Origin: Micavibrio aeruginosavorus EPB
GTDB taxonomy: Bacteria; Pseudomonadota; Alphaproteobacteria; Micavibrionales; Micavibrionaceae
DNA length: 64,000 nucleotides
Assembly: GCF_000348745.1 (NCBI RefSeq)
Contig: NC_020812.1
Coordinates: 124,001 to 188,000 of the forward strand
Direction: 5' to 3'
The translations under genes and the position numbers were made by a program. Under the pieces are notes generated by a model that was given only the letters and a program-made list of their open reading frames with translations, was not told where the DNA came from and made no database searches. This document shows positions 27,582 to 35,866 of this stretch, one piece after another (the first letter of the stretch is position 1; each line of letters starts with the position of its first letter).

Positions 27582-27890
27582 TTAAAACTCGCTGTCGTCC
27601 CCGTCGGACACGCCGCCGTTCAGACGTTCGCGCAGAGCCTTGCCGGTCTTAAAGAACGGCAGACGCTTGGCGTCCACTTCGACGCTTTCGCCGGTGCGGG
27701 GGTTGCGGCCCGTGCGGGCTTCGCGTTCCTTCACGGAAAAGGCACCAAAACCACGCAATTCCACGCGGTCGCCAACGACCAGAGCCTTGGTGATTTCTTC
27801 GAAGATGGTATCGACGATTTTCTCAACGTCCCGCATATAAAGGTGCGGGTTGCGTTCTGCGAGCTTCTGGATCAGTTCCGATTTGGTCAT
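27582..27890 (-). CDS. ihfB: Integration host factor subunit beta
   Basis: HU/IHF family DNA-bending protein, 102 residues. It has [17 protein letters not shown] at the start, [18 protein letters not shown] in the body, the beta-arm GRNPRTGE with its proline, and KALRERLN at the end. Gene order rpsA then ihfB identifies it as the beta subunit. The ATG at 27890 (MTKSEL) is preferred to the ATG three codons upstream. Confidence 0.95.
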   Translation of the reverse strand: MTKSELIQKLAERNPHLYMRDVEKIVDTIFEEITKALVVGDRVELRGFGAFSVKEREARTGRNPRTGESVEVDAKRLPFFKTGKALRERLNGGVSDGDDSEF

Positions 27891-28107
27891 CGCCTTCAAA
27901 TCCCTTGTGTTTTTGCGCGCCTTGGGCGCTGCGATCTTTGTCTGGGGTATTTCTTAAGGATGCCCCATTTCCCCTGCGCCCGTCAAGTGAAACCCATTGA
28001 TTGAAAAGGATTTTTTAAGGAATTGGGGGCGTTTTTCGGGCCAGCAGGCCCCTGAATCCGTGGTTTTGTGCGGGATTCAGATGAATCAATGTGTTAACGC
28101 GGATATG

Positions 28108-28143
28108 AAAAAACCCCGCTGGTTTTCACCAACGGGGTTTTTC
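28108..28143 (-). terminator. rpsA terminator
   Basis: Stem AAACCCCG plus TGGT pairing with ACCA plus CGGGGTTT, ending in a T run on the minus strand, 20 bp beyond the rpsA stop. Confidence 0.88.
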
Positions 28144-28162
28144 CTGTGTTCAGGCGAGGCGA

Positions 28163-29878
28163 TTACGCTTCGTCTTTTTTCGATTTCAGGGCTGCGCCCA
28201 GAATGTCGCCCAAGGACGCGCCCGAATCGGACGAACCAAAGGCAGCCATGGCTTCTTTGTCTTCGTCGATTTCGCGTTGCTTGATCGACAGGCTCAGCTT
28301 GCGGGACTTCTTGTCGGCGCTCAGAACTTTCGCATCGACTTTTTCGCCAACAGCGAAACGGTCGGGGCGTTGTTCAGAACGTTCGCGGGACAGATCGGCC
28401 TTCTTGATGAAGCCGGTCACGTTGTCGCTGACGTTTACTTCCAGACCGTTTGCGGTCACTTCGGTAATCGTGCAGGTGACAACCGCGCCCTTGTTGAAGC
28501 CGTCCAATGCACCAGCGTTCGGATCTTCACCCGACAGTTGCTTGATGCCCAGAGCAACGCGTTCTTTGTCAGCCTCGACTTCGAGGATCTTGACCTTCAC
28601 GGTGTCGCCCTTGTTGTACTGCTTCAGCGCGTCTTCGCCCGTTACATCCCAAGCGATATCGGACATGTGAACCATGCCGTCGATGTCGCCCGGCAGACCG
28701 ACAAACAGGCCGAACTCGGTGATGTTGCGGACTTCGCCGTCCAGAACATCGCCAGCCTTGTTTTTCGCTGCGAAGTCTTTCCACGGGTTTTCCGTGGTTT
28801 GTTTCAGGCCCAGGCTGATCCGGCGTTTTTCCTGATCAACATCCAGAACCATAACTTCGACTTCTTGGGACGTGGACACGATCTTGCCCGGATGAACGTT
28901 TTTCTTCGTCCAGGACATTTCAGATACGTGAACCAGACCTTCGATCCCGGATTCCAGTTCAACAAATGCACCGTAATCGGTGATGTTGTTGACGCGGCCC
29001 GTGACTTTCTGGCCAACCGGGTATTTCGCTGCAATGCCATCCCACGGATCGCTTTCCAGCTGTTTCATACCCAGGCTGATGCGCTGGTTTTCTTCGTTGT
29101 AACGGATCACCTGAACCTGGATGTTCTGACCGATGGTCAGCATCTCGGACGGGTGGTTGACGCGTTTCCACGAAATGTCGGTGACGTGCAGCAAGCCGTC
29201 GACACCGCCCAGATCAACGAACGCACCGTAATCGGTGATGTTCTTGACGATACCGGTCAGAACCTGGCCTTCGCGCAGGTTGCCCAACAGATCCGAACGA
29301 GCGGATTCGCGGGACTCTTCCAGAACGGCACGGCGGGACACAACGATGTTGCCACGCTGACGATCCATTTTCAGGATGTGGAACGGCTGCGGTGTACCCA
29401 TCAGCGGACCAACGTCGCGGACCGGACGGATGTCCACTTGGGACCCCGGCAAGAATGCAACGGCGCCGCCCAGGTCGACCGTGAAGCCGCCTTTGACGCG
29501 ACCGAAAATAACGCCCGTAACACGTTCGTTTTTCTCGGTTGATTTTTCCAGTTCGGCCCAGACTTCTTCGCGACGGGCTTTTTCACGCGACAGGGCGGTT
29601 TCCCCATCACGATTTTCCATGCGCTCGACGAACACTTCAACGATATCGCCGGCTTTCACTTCCGGATCTTCACCCGGGCGTGAGAATTCGCGCAAGGCCA
29701 CACGGCCTTCGGACTTCAGGCCGACATCGATCATTACGAATTCGCTGTCGACACCAATGACGCGGCCCTTAACAACGGACCCATCAAAGGATTTTTGTGG
29801 TCCCAAAACTTCGTTCAGAAGTTTCGAGAAGTCTGAGTTTGTGCTCAGGTCTTTCAGATTTGCGGCTGGTTTTGCCAT
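28163..29878 (-). CDS. rpsA: Ribosomal protein S1
   Basis: 30S protein that unfolds and binds mRNA leaders. It has 571 residues with six S1/OB repeats. The central ones carry the typical NITDYGAFVDLGGVDGLLH, NITDYGAFVELESGIEGLVH and NITEFGLFVGLPGDIDGMVH segments, with RISLGLKQ-type ends. AAGGA lies about 9 bases before the ATG at 29878. The leader (29879-30114) contains an 18-bp palindrome. S1 commonly regulates its own translation; that is family knowledge, not seen here. Confidence 0.97.
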   Translation of the reverse strand: MAKPAANLKDLSTNSDFSKLLNEVLGPQKSFDGSVVKGRVIGVDSEFVMIDVGLKSEGRVALREFSRPGEDPEVKAGDIVEVFVERMENRDGETALSREKARREEVWAELEKSTEKNERVTGVIFGRVKGGFTVDLGGAVAFLPGSQVDIRPVRDVGPLMGTPQPFHILKMDRQRGNIVVSRRAVLEESRESARSDLLGNLREGQVLTGIVKNITDYGAFVDLGGVDGLLHVTDISWKRVNHPSEMLTIGQNIQVQVIRYNEENQRISLGMKQLESDPWDGIAAKYPVGQKVTGRVNNITDYGAFVELESGIEGLVHVSEMSWTKKNVHPGKIVSTSQEVEVMVLDVDQEKRRISLGLKQTTENPWKDFAAKNKAGDVLDGEVRNITEFGLFVGLPGDIDGMVHMSDIAWDVTGEDALKQYNKGDTVKVKILEVEADKERVALGIKQLSGEDPNAGALDGFNKGAVVTCTITEVTANGLEVNVSDNVTGFIKKADLSRERSEQRPDRFAVGEKVDAKVLSADKKSRKLSLSIKQREIDEDKEAMAAFGSSDSGASLGDILGAALKSKKDEA

Positions 29879-30005
29879 GGTTTAGTTTCCTTTTCGGTAG
29901 TCATGATCGCAAGAGGATTCCCCCGTCCGGCTGACCCCGTTTCAGTGAAGAAGGCGGGGAGTGACGGACGCTTGTCGCTGCCAGAGATTCATTGCGTCGT
30001 GCCTC

Positions 30006-30023
30006 ATGTGGATAAATCCACAT
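30006..30023. repeat. Palindrome in the cmk-rpsA intergenic region
   Basis: Perfect inverted repeat ATGTGGAT-AA-ATCCACAT about 130 bp upstream of rpsA. It could be an operator or an RNA hairpin in the rpsA leader; the rest of the 236-bp gap shows nothing specific. Confidence 0.5.
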
Positions 30024-30114
30024 CAGACGCGCTGGTTGTATCGGGCAAAGCCGCGGAAATCAACCATTTTCATGGAATTTTGTGATTCTTTTTCAAGGGG
30101 TTGACGGTGGCGGA

Positions 30115-30798
30115 TCAGCGGTCCGGCAGGGCCTTGCGGACATGCTCCATGGCCAGGGCGACCACGGCCTCCACCCCCATGGTGGTGGTGTCGATGACGA
30201 TGGCGTCCGGGGCGATCATCATCGGGGCGTCCTTGCGGCCCATATCGCGGGCGTCACGGATTTTCATATCGTCTAAAACCTGTTCAAATTCAATGGCTTC
30301 GCCGTTTCCACGGAGTTCTTTGTGGCGGCGGGCGGCGCGGGTGTCCACGGCGGCGTCGACATAGAATTTCACCGGAGCGTCAGGGCAGATAAAGGTCGTA
30401 ATGTCCCGTCCATCCAAAATGGCCCCTTTGGCCGGGGAGCCGTCCGCCAAAGCGGGCGGATGGGCGGCAAATCCGCGTTGCAGATCGATCAGCGCGGTGC
30501 GCACACCGGTTATGGCCGCCACGACGGACGCGTATTTCCCGGCCTGGGCCGTGCGGATAGCTGGGTCTTTAAGGGATTGAAGATCAAGGTTTTTTTGTAA
30601 ATTCTGCGCGGCTTGAATGGCGGTGGCTTCATCCGCCGGATCGCCCCCCGCGGCCAGCACATCCACGGCCACCTTGCGGTACAGCGTCCCCGTATCCAGA
30701 TAGGCAAAGCCAAGCGCATCGGCCAGTCGCCGGGCCAATGTGCCCTTGCCGCTGGCTGCGGTGCCGTCAATTGCAATGATGGGTGTCGGTGTTGTCAT
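30115..30798 (-). CDS. cmk: Cytidylate kinase
   Basis: Phosphorylates CMP and dCMP. It has 227 residues with P-loop IDGTAASGKGTLAR, then YLDTGTLYRKVA, ILDGRDITTFICPDA and the lid region AARRHKELRGNG. It is normally co-transcribed with aroA upstream and rpsA downstream; here aroA is 10 kb away beyond four propeller genes. The 5' end is divergent from the first of these, with a shared intergenic region of 122 bp. Confidence 0.95.
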   Translation of the reverse strand: MTTPTPIIAIDGTAASGKGTLARRLADALGFAYLDTGTLYRKVAVDVLAAGGDPADEATAIQAAQNLQKNLDLQSLKDPAIRTAQAGKYASVVAAITGVRTALIDLQRGFAAHPPALADGSPAKGAILDGRDITTFICPDAPVKFYVDAAVDTRAARRHKELRGNGEAIEFEQVLDDMKIRDARDMGRKDAPMMIAPDAIVIDTTTMGVEAVVALAMEHVRKALPDR

Positions 30799-30850
30799 AG
30801 TGGGCAGAATTGGGCGATTTGGCGTGTTTTGTAAAGCCTAAAAACGGCAG

Positions 30851-30884
30851 GTTTTATAGATTTATCAATCTATTCTGCTACAGT
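30851..30884 (+). promoter_or_regulatory. Shared propeller-gene promoter element, copy 2
   Basis: TTTTATAGATTTATCAATC, then TATTCTGC and TACAGT (extended -10 TG-C-TACAGT). It is nearly identical to 11373-11406 and 35807-35840. The predicted start of transcription is about 30 bases before the ATG at 30921. Confidence 0.75.
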
Positions 30885-30920
30885 GGTGGGGTGCGGTCAG
30901 GGAAGCGGGGGCGTCCTTTC

Positions 30921-32924
30921 ATGGGTTTTTTGCGTCATATTTCAAACGGACGAATTGCGCGGCTGCGCCAGCGGGTGCTGGCGCGCGGTCTTATTCTTCC
31001 ATGCGCAATGATCTTGCTTGTCACGGGTGCGTTGCCCGCGCCTGCGTACGCGGCGTGTACGAGCCCGACGGGGGCCGCCGGTGATTTGATCTGGAGCAGT
31101 GCGGGGCGCGTGCCCGCCTATTGCGATGGCACGACCTGGCATGGGTTTCCCAAGGGCGGGTATGCGTGGACGTCGCCCATTACTGGCGCGATCATGAACA
31201 ACCCCAGCCCCACCACCAATGACCAGTTCGGCAGTTCGGTGTCCGTATCGGGTAATTTGATTTTGGTTGGTGCTGTTCTGGATGAATCCAACGGGACGAA
31301 TGGAACGGCGGATGCAGGGCGGGCCTATGTTTATGATATCGACACGGGCGCGCTGGTCTCGACACTGAATAACCCCACCCCGAATGCCAATGATTATTTC
31401 GGTGGTTTTGTGGGGCTGTCGGGCACGCTGGCGCTTGTGGGGGCCGAAAATGATGAGGCCAACGGCACCACCGGGACGTCAAATGCGGGCCGCGCGTATG
31501 TGTTCAATGCGCTGACCGGGGCGCTGGTGTCGACCCTGAATAACCCCAGTGCGAACTCCGGCGACAATATGGGTTGGACGGCTGGGTTGTCGGGGAATCT
31601 GGCGGCCCTGGGGGCGCCGAATGATGAATCGGATGGCGGGGCCGGTGTTGCCAACGCGGGGCGTGCTTATGTGTTCAACGCGACAACGGGGGCCGTGGTG
31701 TCGACATTGAACAACCCGACCCCACATACCGACGACCAGTTCGGATACTCGATTGCGATTGATGGAAATTTGGTGGCCGTTGGCACGCCGAATGACGCGG
31801 CGGACGGGACCAGTGGCGTGTTGTCGGGGCGGGCCTATGTGTTCAATGCGACAACCGGGGCCTTGGTGTCGTCGCTGAATAACCCGCATCCAAATGCGAC
31901 GGATTATTTTTCAAATGCAATCGCGATATCAGGCAACCGTGTTGCTGTTGGGGCGCCGTGGGATGAATCGGATGGAACAACAGGAACCAGCTCTGCCGGG
32001 CGCGTTTATGTTTTCAATGCCACGACCGGGGCTTTGATTTCCACCATCAATAACCCGACGCCGCACGCCAATGATTATTTTGGCGTTTCGGTTTCGATTT
32101 CTGACAACATTGTCGCGGTCGGGGCGCCGTATGATGAATCAAACGGCACGACAGGGACGGCGGATGCCGGGCGCGTTTATTTGTTTAATGCGGATACTGG
32201 CACCCTGATCACGGCCATCAGCAACCCGACGCCAAACAATACGGATTGGTTTGGGAATGCGGTTTCTGTGAGCGGACAACGGTTGGGTGTTGCGGCCCCT
32301 CTGGATGAATCCAACGGGACGAACGGAACGGCGGATGCCGGGCGTATCTATGCCTTCAGTGTGAGTTCGGGCACGACGGCGTGCGCAAACCCGGCCGGTA
32401 ATGTTGGTGATATGTCGTACAATACAACCAGCCACGTTTTGCAATATTGCGATGGGCACGCATGGTATGCGGCGGGATCGCCCGGTAATGGCGGTGCGGG
32501 CTGCACAAGCCCCACCGGTGCCGAGGGGGCTGTGACTTATAACACCACGCACAATATCTTGCAGTACTGCGAAGGTGATGTCTGGATGGCGGTGGGTGAT
32601 TTTGTTCCGCCGACATGTGGTGGCGTCGTTGTGGGGACGTATTGCTGGTATTATGGTGGCGATAACCAAAGCTGCAACACGGTCTGTGCCTCACGCGGCG
32701 GGTGTAACGCGGCGGGCATTTCTTACGCGGCGGGGTCGACGGCAAACTGTACGGCGGTTCTGGATGCCATTGGCGCACCGGGCGGGGCGTATTATTTCCA
32801 GGGCTACGGGGCCTTGAATATCGGGTGCAGTTACGCGACAGGCAATGGCCGTGTGCGGGACACCAGCAACACGTGCGGCGGCGCGTTGGCGGCGTCCTTG
32901 CGGGCGTGTGCTTGTAACAACTGA
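30921..32924 (+). CDS. Secreted 7-blade FG-GAP propeller with Cys-rich C-terminal domain
   Basis: Protein of 667 residues. Basic N terminus then hydrophobic LILPCAMILLVTGALPAP with AYA cleavage site; N-terminal cassette CTSPTG...AYCDGTTW. Seven FG-GAP_2 repeats follow, several with an inserted DESNGTNGTADAGR-like loop that could bind calcium. Two cassettes (NPAG...LQYC and SPTG...LQYC) come next, then a tail of about 105 residues with about ten cysteines (YCWYYGG, CNTVCASRGGC, ending RACACNN). The ATG at 30921 is placed by the promoter element; in-frame sequence upstream of it would precede transcription. Confidence 0.85.
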   Translation: MGFLRHISNGRIARLRQRVLARGLILPCAMILLVTGALPAPAYAACTSPTGAAGDLIWSSAGRVPAYCDGTTWHGFPKGGYAWTSPITGAIMNNPSPTTNDQFGSSVSVSGNLILVGAVLDESNGTNGTADAGRAYVYDIDTGALVSTLNNPTPNANDYFGGFVGLSGTLALVGAENDEANGTTGTSNAGRAYVFNALTGALVSTLNNPSANSGDNMGWTAGLSGNLAALGAPNDESDGGAGVANAGRAYVFNATTGAVVSTLNNPTPHTDDQFGYSIAIDGNLVAVGTPNDAADGTSGVLSGRAYVFNATTGALVSSLNNPHPNATDYFSNAIAISGNRVAVGAPWDESDGTTGTSSAGRVYVFNATTGALISTINNPTPHANDYFGVSVSISDNIVAVGAPYDESNGTTGTADAGRVYLFNADTGTLITAISNPTPNNTDWFGNAVSVSGQRLGVAAPLDESNGTNGTADAGRIYAFSVSSGTTACANPAGNVGDMSYNTTSHVLQYCDGHAWYAAGSPGNGGAGCTSPTGAEGAVTYNTTHNILQYCEGDVWMAVGDFVPPTCGGVVVGTYCWYYGGDNQSCNTVCASRGGCNAAGISYAAGSTANCTAVLDAIGAPGGAYYFQGYGALNIGCSYATGNGRVRDTSNTCGGALAASLRACACNN

Positions 32925-32936
32925 CGGTATGACCTT

Positions 32937-32967
32937 AGGGGTAGGGGTGCTGGCCCTCCCCTTTTTT
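32937..32967 (+). terminator. Terminator between the first and second propeller genes
   Basis: Stem AGGGG-(T)-AGGG pairs with CCCT-CCCCT around loop GTGCTGG, followed by six T. Confidence 0.75.
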
Positions 32968-33050
32968 CGGCCTATCTTCCTCAAAATATACGGGAAAACT
33001 GCGCGCGGTCATTCCGGCGCAGTAAAATCGGATTTTTTTGAGTTTTGCGT

Positions 33051-35783
33051 ATGGGTTTATGTGTAAATCGCTGGCACAGGCGATGCGGTGGGTTTTTCGC
33101 CGGAATGGTCTTGTGTGCAATCTCTTTTTTATCTTCCGCACCGGCTCTGGCCGCCTGCGCCAACCCGGCGGGCGATGCCGGGCATGTGGTGTGGGATGTC
33201 TATGCCTATCGCCCCGCTTATTGCAATGGCGCCAATTGGGTGCCGTTTCGCAAGGGGCTGGGGGCGGATACCCTGCCCACAGCGCATCTGCGAACGATCA
33301 ATAATCCTGAGCCGGGTGATGATGACCGCTTTGGTCAGGTTATGTCCATTTCGGGTGACCGTGTCGCGGTTGGCGCATTTATTGATGATCCCGGCGGAAT
33401 CGTGAATGCGGGGTCGGCCTGGGTGTTTGATGTCAAAACCGGTGCGCTCCTGACAACGCTGAATAACCCGAGCCCCACAGCCTCGGATCAGTTTGGCTTC
33501 GAGGTGTCTTTCTCCGGCGATCTGGTGGCGGTCAATGCACCCTATGACGACTTTTCAACCTATTCCGATCCGGGGCAGGTTTTTGTGTTTAATGCGACAA
33601 CGGGCGCGGTTGTGCGCACGCTGCAATCCCCGGCGCCGCAGGACAGCGCCCGCTTTGGCTATGGTGTTTCGATCGATGGCGATCTGATCGCCGTGGGTGA
33701 AGATGGGGCTACGGTTGGTGGTTTTGCACAAGCAGGTCGCGCCCACATCTTTCGCGTCAGCACGGGCGCATTGATTCGAACCATCAATAATCCGGCGCCT
33801 GCCACCAGCGACCGTTTTGGTGTGCGTGTGAGTTTGTCGGGCGATAAGGTCGCGATCGCCGCATATTTGGATGACCCCGGGGGTGTCGCCGATGCGGGGA
33901 CGCTGTATGTATACAACATCAATTCCGGCGCCCTGGTTACAACCCTTAATCATCCGTCCCCGGTGGCCAATGATCAGTTTGGCTTGGGGGTGTCCTTGGA
34001 CGGCGATTTGGTCGCAGTGGCGGCGTATTTTGATGATTATAGCGGCATGACCGATGCGGGCACGGCTTTTGTTTTTAATGCCACAACGGGGGCGTTGGTT
34101 TCGACATTACAATCCCCCAATGCGGCGGCGGGGAATAATTTTGGCAACGGTATTCAGTTGCGTGGTACGCGTGTTTTGGCGGGATCTCGATTTGAAACGG
34201 TCTATGGTGTGTCCAAGGCGGGGGCTGCGTACATGTTTGATGCGCTGACTGGATCTGTTCTGGCGGAATATTATCCCCCCAATCCGATGGCGGATGATGA
34301 ATTTGGTGCGCGTCCGGCGTTCTCAGGAAAATATGCTGCGTTGGGGGCGCGCTGGCGCGATATTGGCGGGTATGTCGATACGGGTCAGCTTTATATTTAT
34401 GGCCCGGATGATTCCAGTTGGCGGACCCCGGTTGTGGCGGCCAGTTTCGAAAATCCTGAGCCCGAGGCCCAGGATCGTTTCGGGCACGTCACGGCCGTGT
34501 CCGGCGATATCATCACGATTGGCGCGCGCTATGATAACCCCGGTGGTGTTGCGGATTCCGGGTCCATTTATGTTTATAATCTAAAGGACAGCACCCAGCT
34601 CCATCACATCACCAGCCCGAATCCCGCAACGGGCGGGGCGTTTGGTTTTGCTTTGGATTCTGAGGAACGCTATCTGGTCGTGGGGGCCCCGCTGGAGGCT
34701 GTGGGTGCGCTAAACGGCGCGGGCCGTGCGTATCTGTACGACATGCAGCAGGGTCGCCTGCTACGATCTTTCCAAAGCCCAACCCCGACGGCTGGTGCCT
34801 ATTTCGGTGAAGATGTCGCCATTTCCGGCAATCTGATGGTGGTAGGGGAGATGCATTATGATGCTTCGGGGGCGGTGACGGATTCCGGGGCGGCCTATGT
34901 GTACAATGTTGAGACGGGGGCGCTGGTGGCGACCCTGTTGAATCCGGCTCCTGCCACCAGTGACCGTTTTGGTGTGCGAACGGATATCAGTGGCAATGTC
35001 GTGATTGTCGGGGCGTATCTGGATAATCCGGGCGGCGTGACCGATTCGGGTACGGCCTATTTGTTCAATGCCACAACGGGCGCTTTGCTGCATACCCTGT
35101 CCAACCCCAGCCCCGGGACCAATGATCAATTCGGTTTGGGGGTCACGATTGATGGGGATTATGCCGTTGTCGGGTCCATGTTCAACGATTATGGCGGGAT
35201 GATCGATGCGGGCTCAGCCCATGTTTTTGATGTCAATTCAGGGGCGTTCCTGCATGCGTTGACCAGCCCCAATCCCGCCGCCGATGACCAGTTTGGCAAT
35301 GGCCTTAAATTGCTGGGAAATGTTGTCGCCGTTGGATCGCGGGGCGATGATTCTAGCGGTGTGACCGATTCTGGTGCGGCGTATGTTTTTCGTGTTGATA
35401 CCGGGGCGCTGCTGGGAACAATGTATTCTCCTACGCCAACAACGGGTGACTTGTTTGGCGCACAGCCTTTCGTCTCGTCACGCTATGTTGTGTTGGGTGC
35501 GCATTACGGCGCGGCTGGTGGTGTGAACGAAGCCGGACAGTTGTACGTCTTCACCGCCCAATGCGCCAACCCGGCGGGCGGCATCGGGGACATTGTGTAC
35601 AACAATACGGATCATGTTCTGCAATATTGTGACGGTGCGGCCTGGCGCGCGGCGGGGCCTGTGGGCAATGGCGGGGCGGGGTGTTCTGCGCCTGCGGGTA
35701 CGGCCGGGCATCTGGTCTATAATTCGACCCATAATGTGCTGCAATATTGCGAGGGCGACCGCTGGGTGGCTCTGTCTCCTTAA
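33051..35783 (+). CDS. Secreted 14-blade (7+7) FG-GAP propeller protein
   Basis: Protein of 910 residues. Signal peptide MGLCVNRWHRRCGGFFAGMV... cleaved after PALA, N-terminal cassette CANPAG...AYCNGANW, then fourteen FG-GAP_2 repeats and two C-terminal cassettes. Blades 4-7 match blades 11-14 one to one: PAPATSDRFGVR occurs in both 4 and 11, NDQFGLGV in 5 and 12, FGNG...GSR in 6 and 13, GQLY(I/V) in 7 and 14. This indicates duplication of a whole seven-blade propeller. A linker near residues 445-460 separates the halves. No promoter motif like the other copies was found upstream. Start at 33051 is the first ATG. Confidence 0.84.
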   Translation: MGLCVNRWHRRCGGFFAGMVLCAISFLSSAPALAACANPAGDAGHVVWDVYAYRPAYCNGANWVPFRKGLGADTLPTAHLRTINNPEPGDDDRFGQVMSISGDRVAVGAFIDDPGGIVNAGSAWVFDVKTGALLTTLNNPSPTASDQFGFEVSFSGDLVAVNAPYDDFSTYSDPGQVFVFNATTGAVVRTLQSPAPQDSARFGYGVSIDGDLIAVGEDGATVGGFAQAGRAHIFRVSTGALIRTINNPAPATSDRFGVRVSLSGDKVAIAAYLDDPGGVADAGTLYVYNINSGALVTTLNHPSPVANDQFGLGVSLDGDLVAVAAYFDDYSGMTDAGTAFVFNATTGALVSTLQSPNAAAGNNFGNGIQLRGTRVLAGSRFETVYGVSKAGAAYMFDALTGSVLAEYYPPNPMADDEFGARPAFSGKYAALGARWRDIGGYVDTGQLYIYGPDDSSWRTPVVAASFENPEPEAQDRFGHVTAVSGDIITIGARYDNPGGVADSGSIYVYNLKDSTQLHHITSPNPATGGAFGFALDSEERYLVVGAPLEAVGALNGAGRAYLYDMQQGRLLRSFQSPTPTAGAYFGEDVAISGNLMVVGEMHYDASGAVTDSGAAYVYNVETGALVATLLNPAPATSDRFGVRTDISGNVVIVGAYLDNPGGVTDSGTAYLFNATTGALLHTLSNPSPGTNDQFGLGVTIDGDYAVVGSMFNDYGGMIDAGSAHVFDVNSGAFLHALTSPNPAADDQFGNGLKLLGNVVAVGSRGDDSSGVTDSGAAYVFRVDTGALLGTMYSPTPTTGDLFGAQPFVSSRYVVLGAHYGAAGGVNEAGQLYVFTAQCANPAGGIGDIVYNNTDHVLQYCDGAAWRAAGPVGNGGAGCSAPAGTAGHLVYNSTHNVLQYCEGDRWVALSP

Positions 35784-35806
35784 AAGCGCCCCCTTAAAAC
35801 AGGGCG

Positions 35807-35840
35807 TTTTTATAGATTTATCAACATTTTCTGCTATACT
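35807..35840 (+). promoter_or_regulatory. Shared propeller-gene promoter element, copy 3
   Basis: TTTTATAGATTTATCAACA, then TTTTCTGC and TATACT (extended -10 TG-C-TATACT). Downstream spacing and the GATGGGGGTC ribosome site before the ATG at 35867 mirror the 11436 gene. Confidence 0.75.
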
Positions 35841-35866
35841 TTCGGGTGATGATGGGGGTCATCGCC

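Noticed and set aside
28277-29542. 421-codon plus-strand open frame antisense to rpsA
   Set aside because: It mirrors the S1 repeats of a certain ribosomal protein gene and has no independent support.
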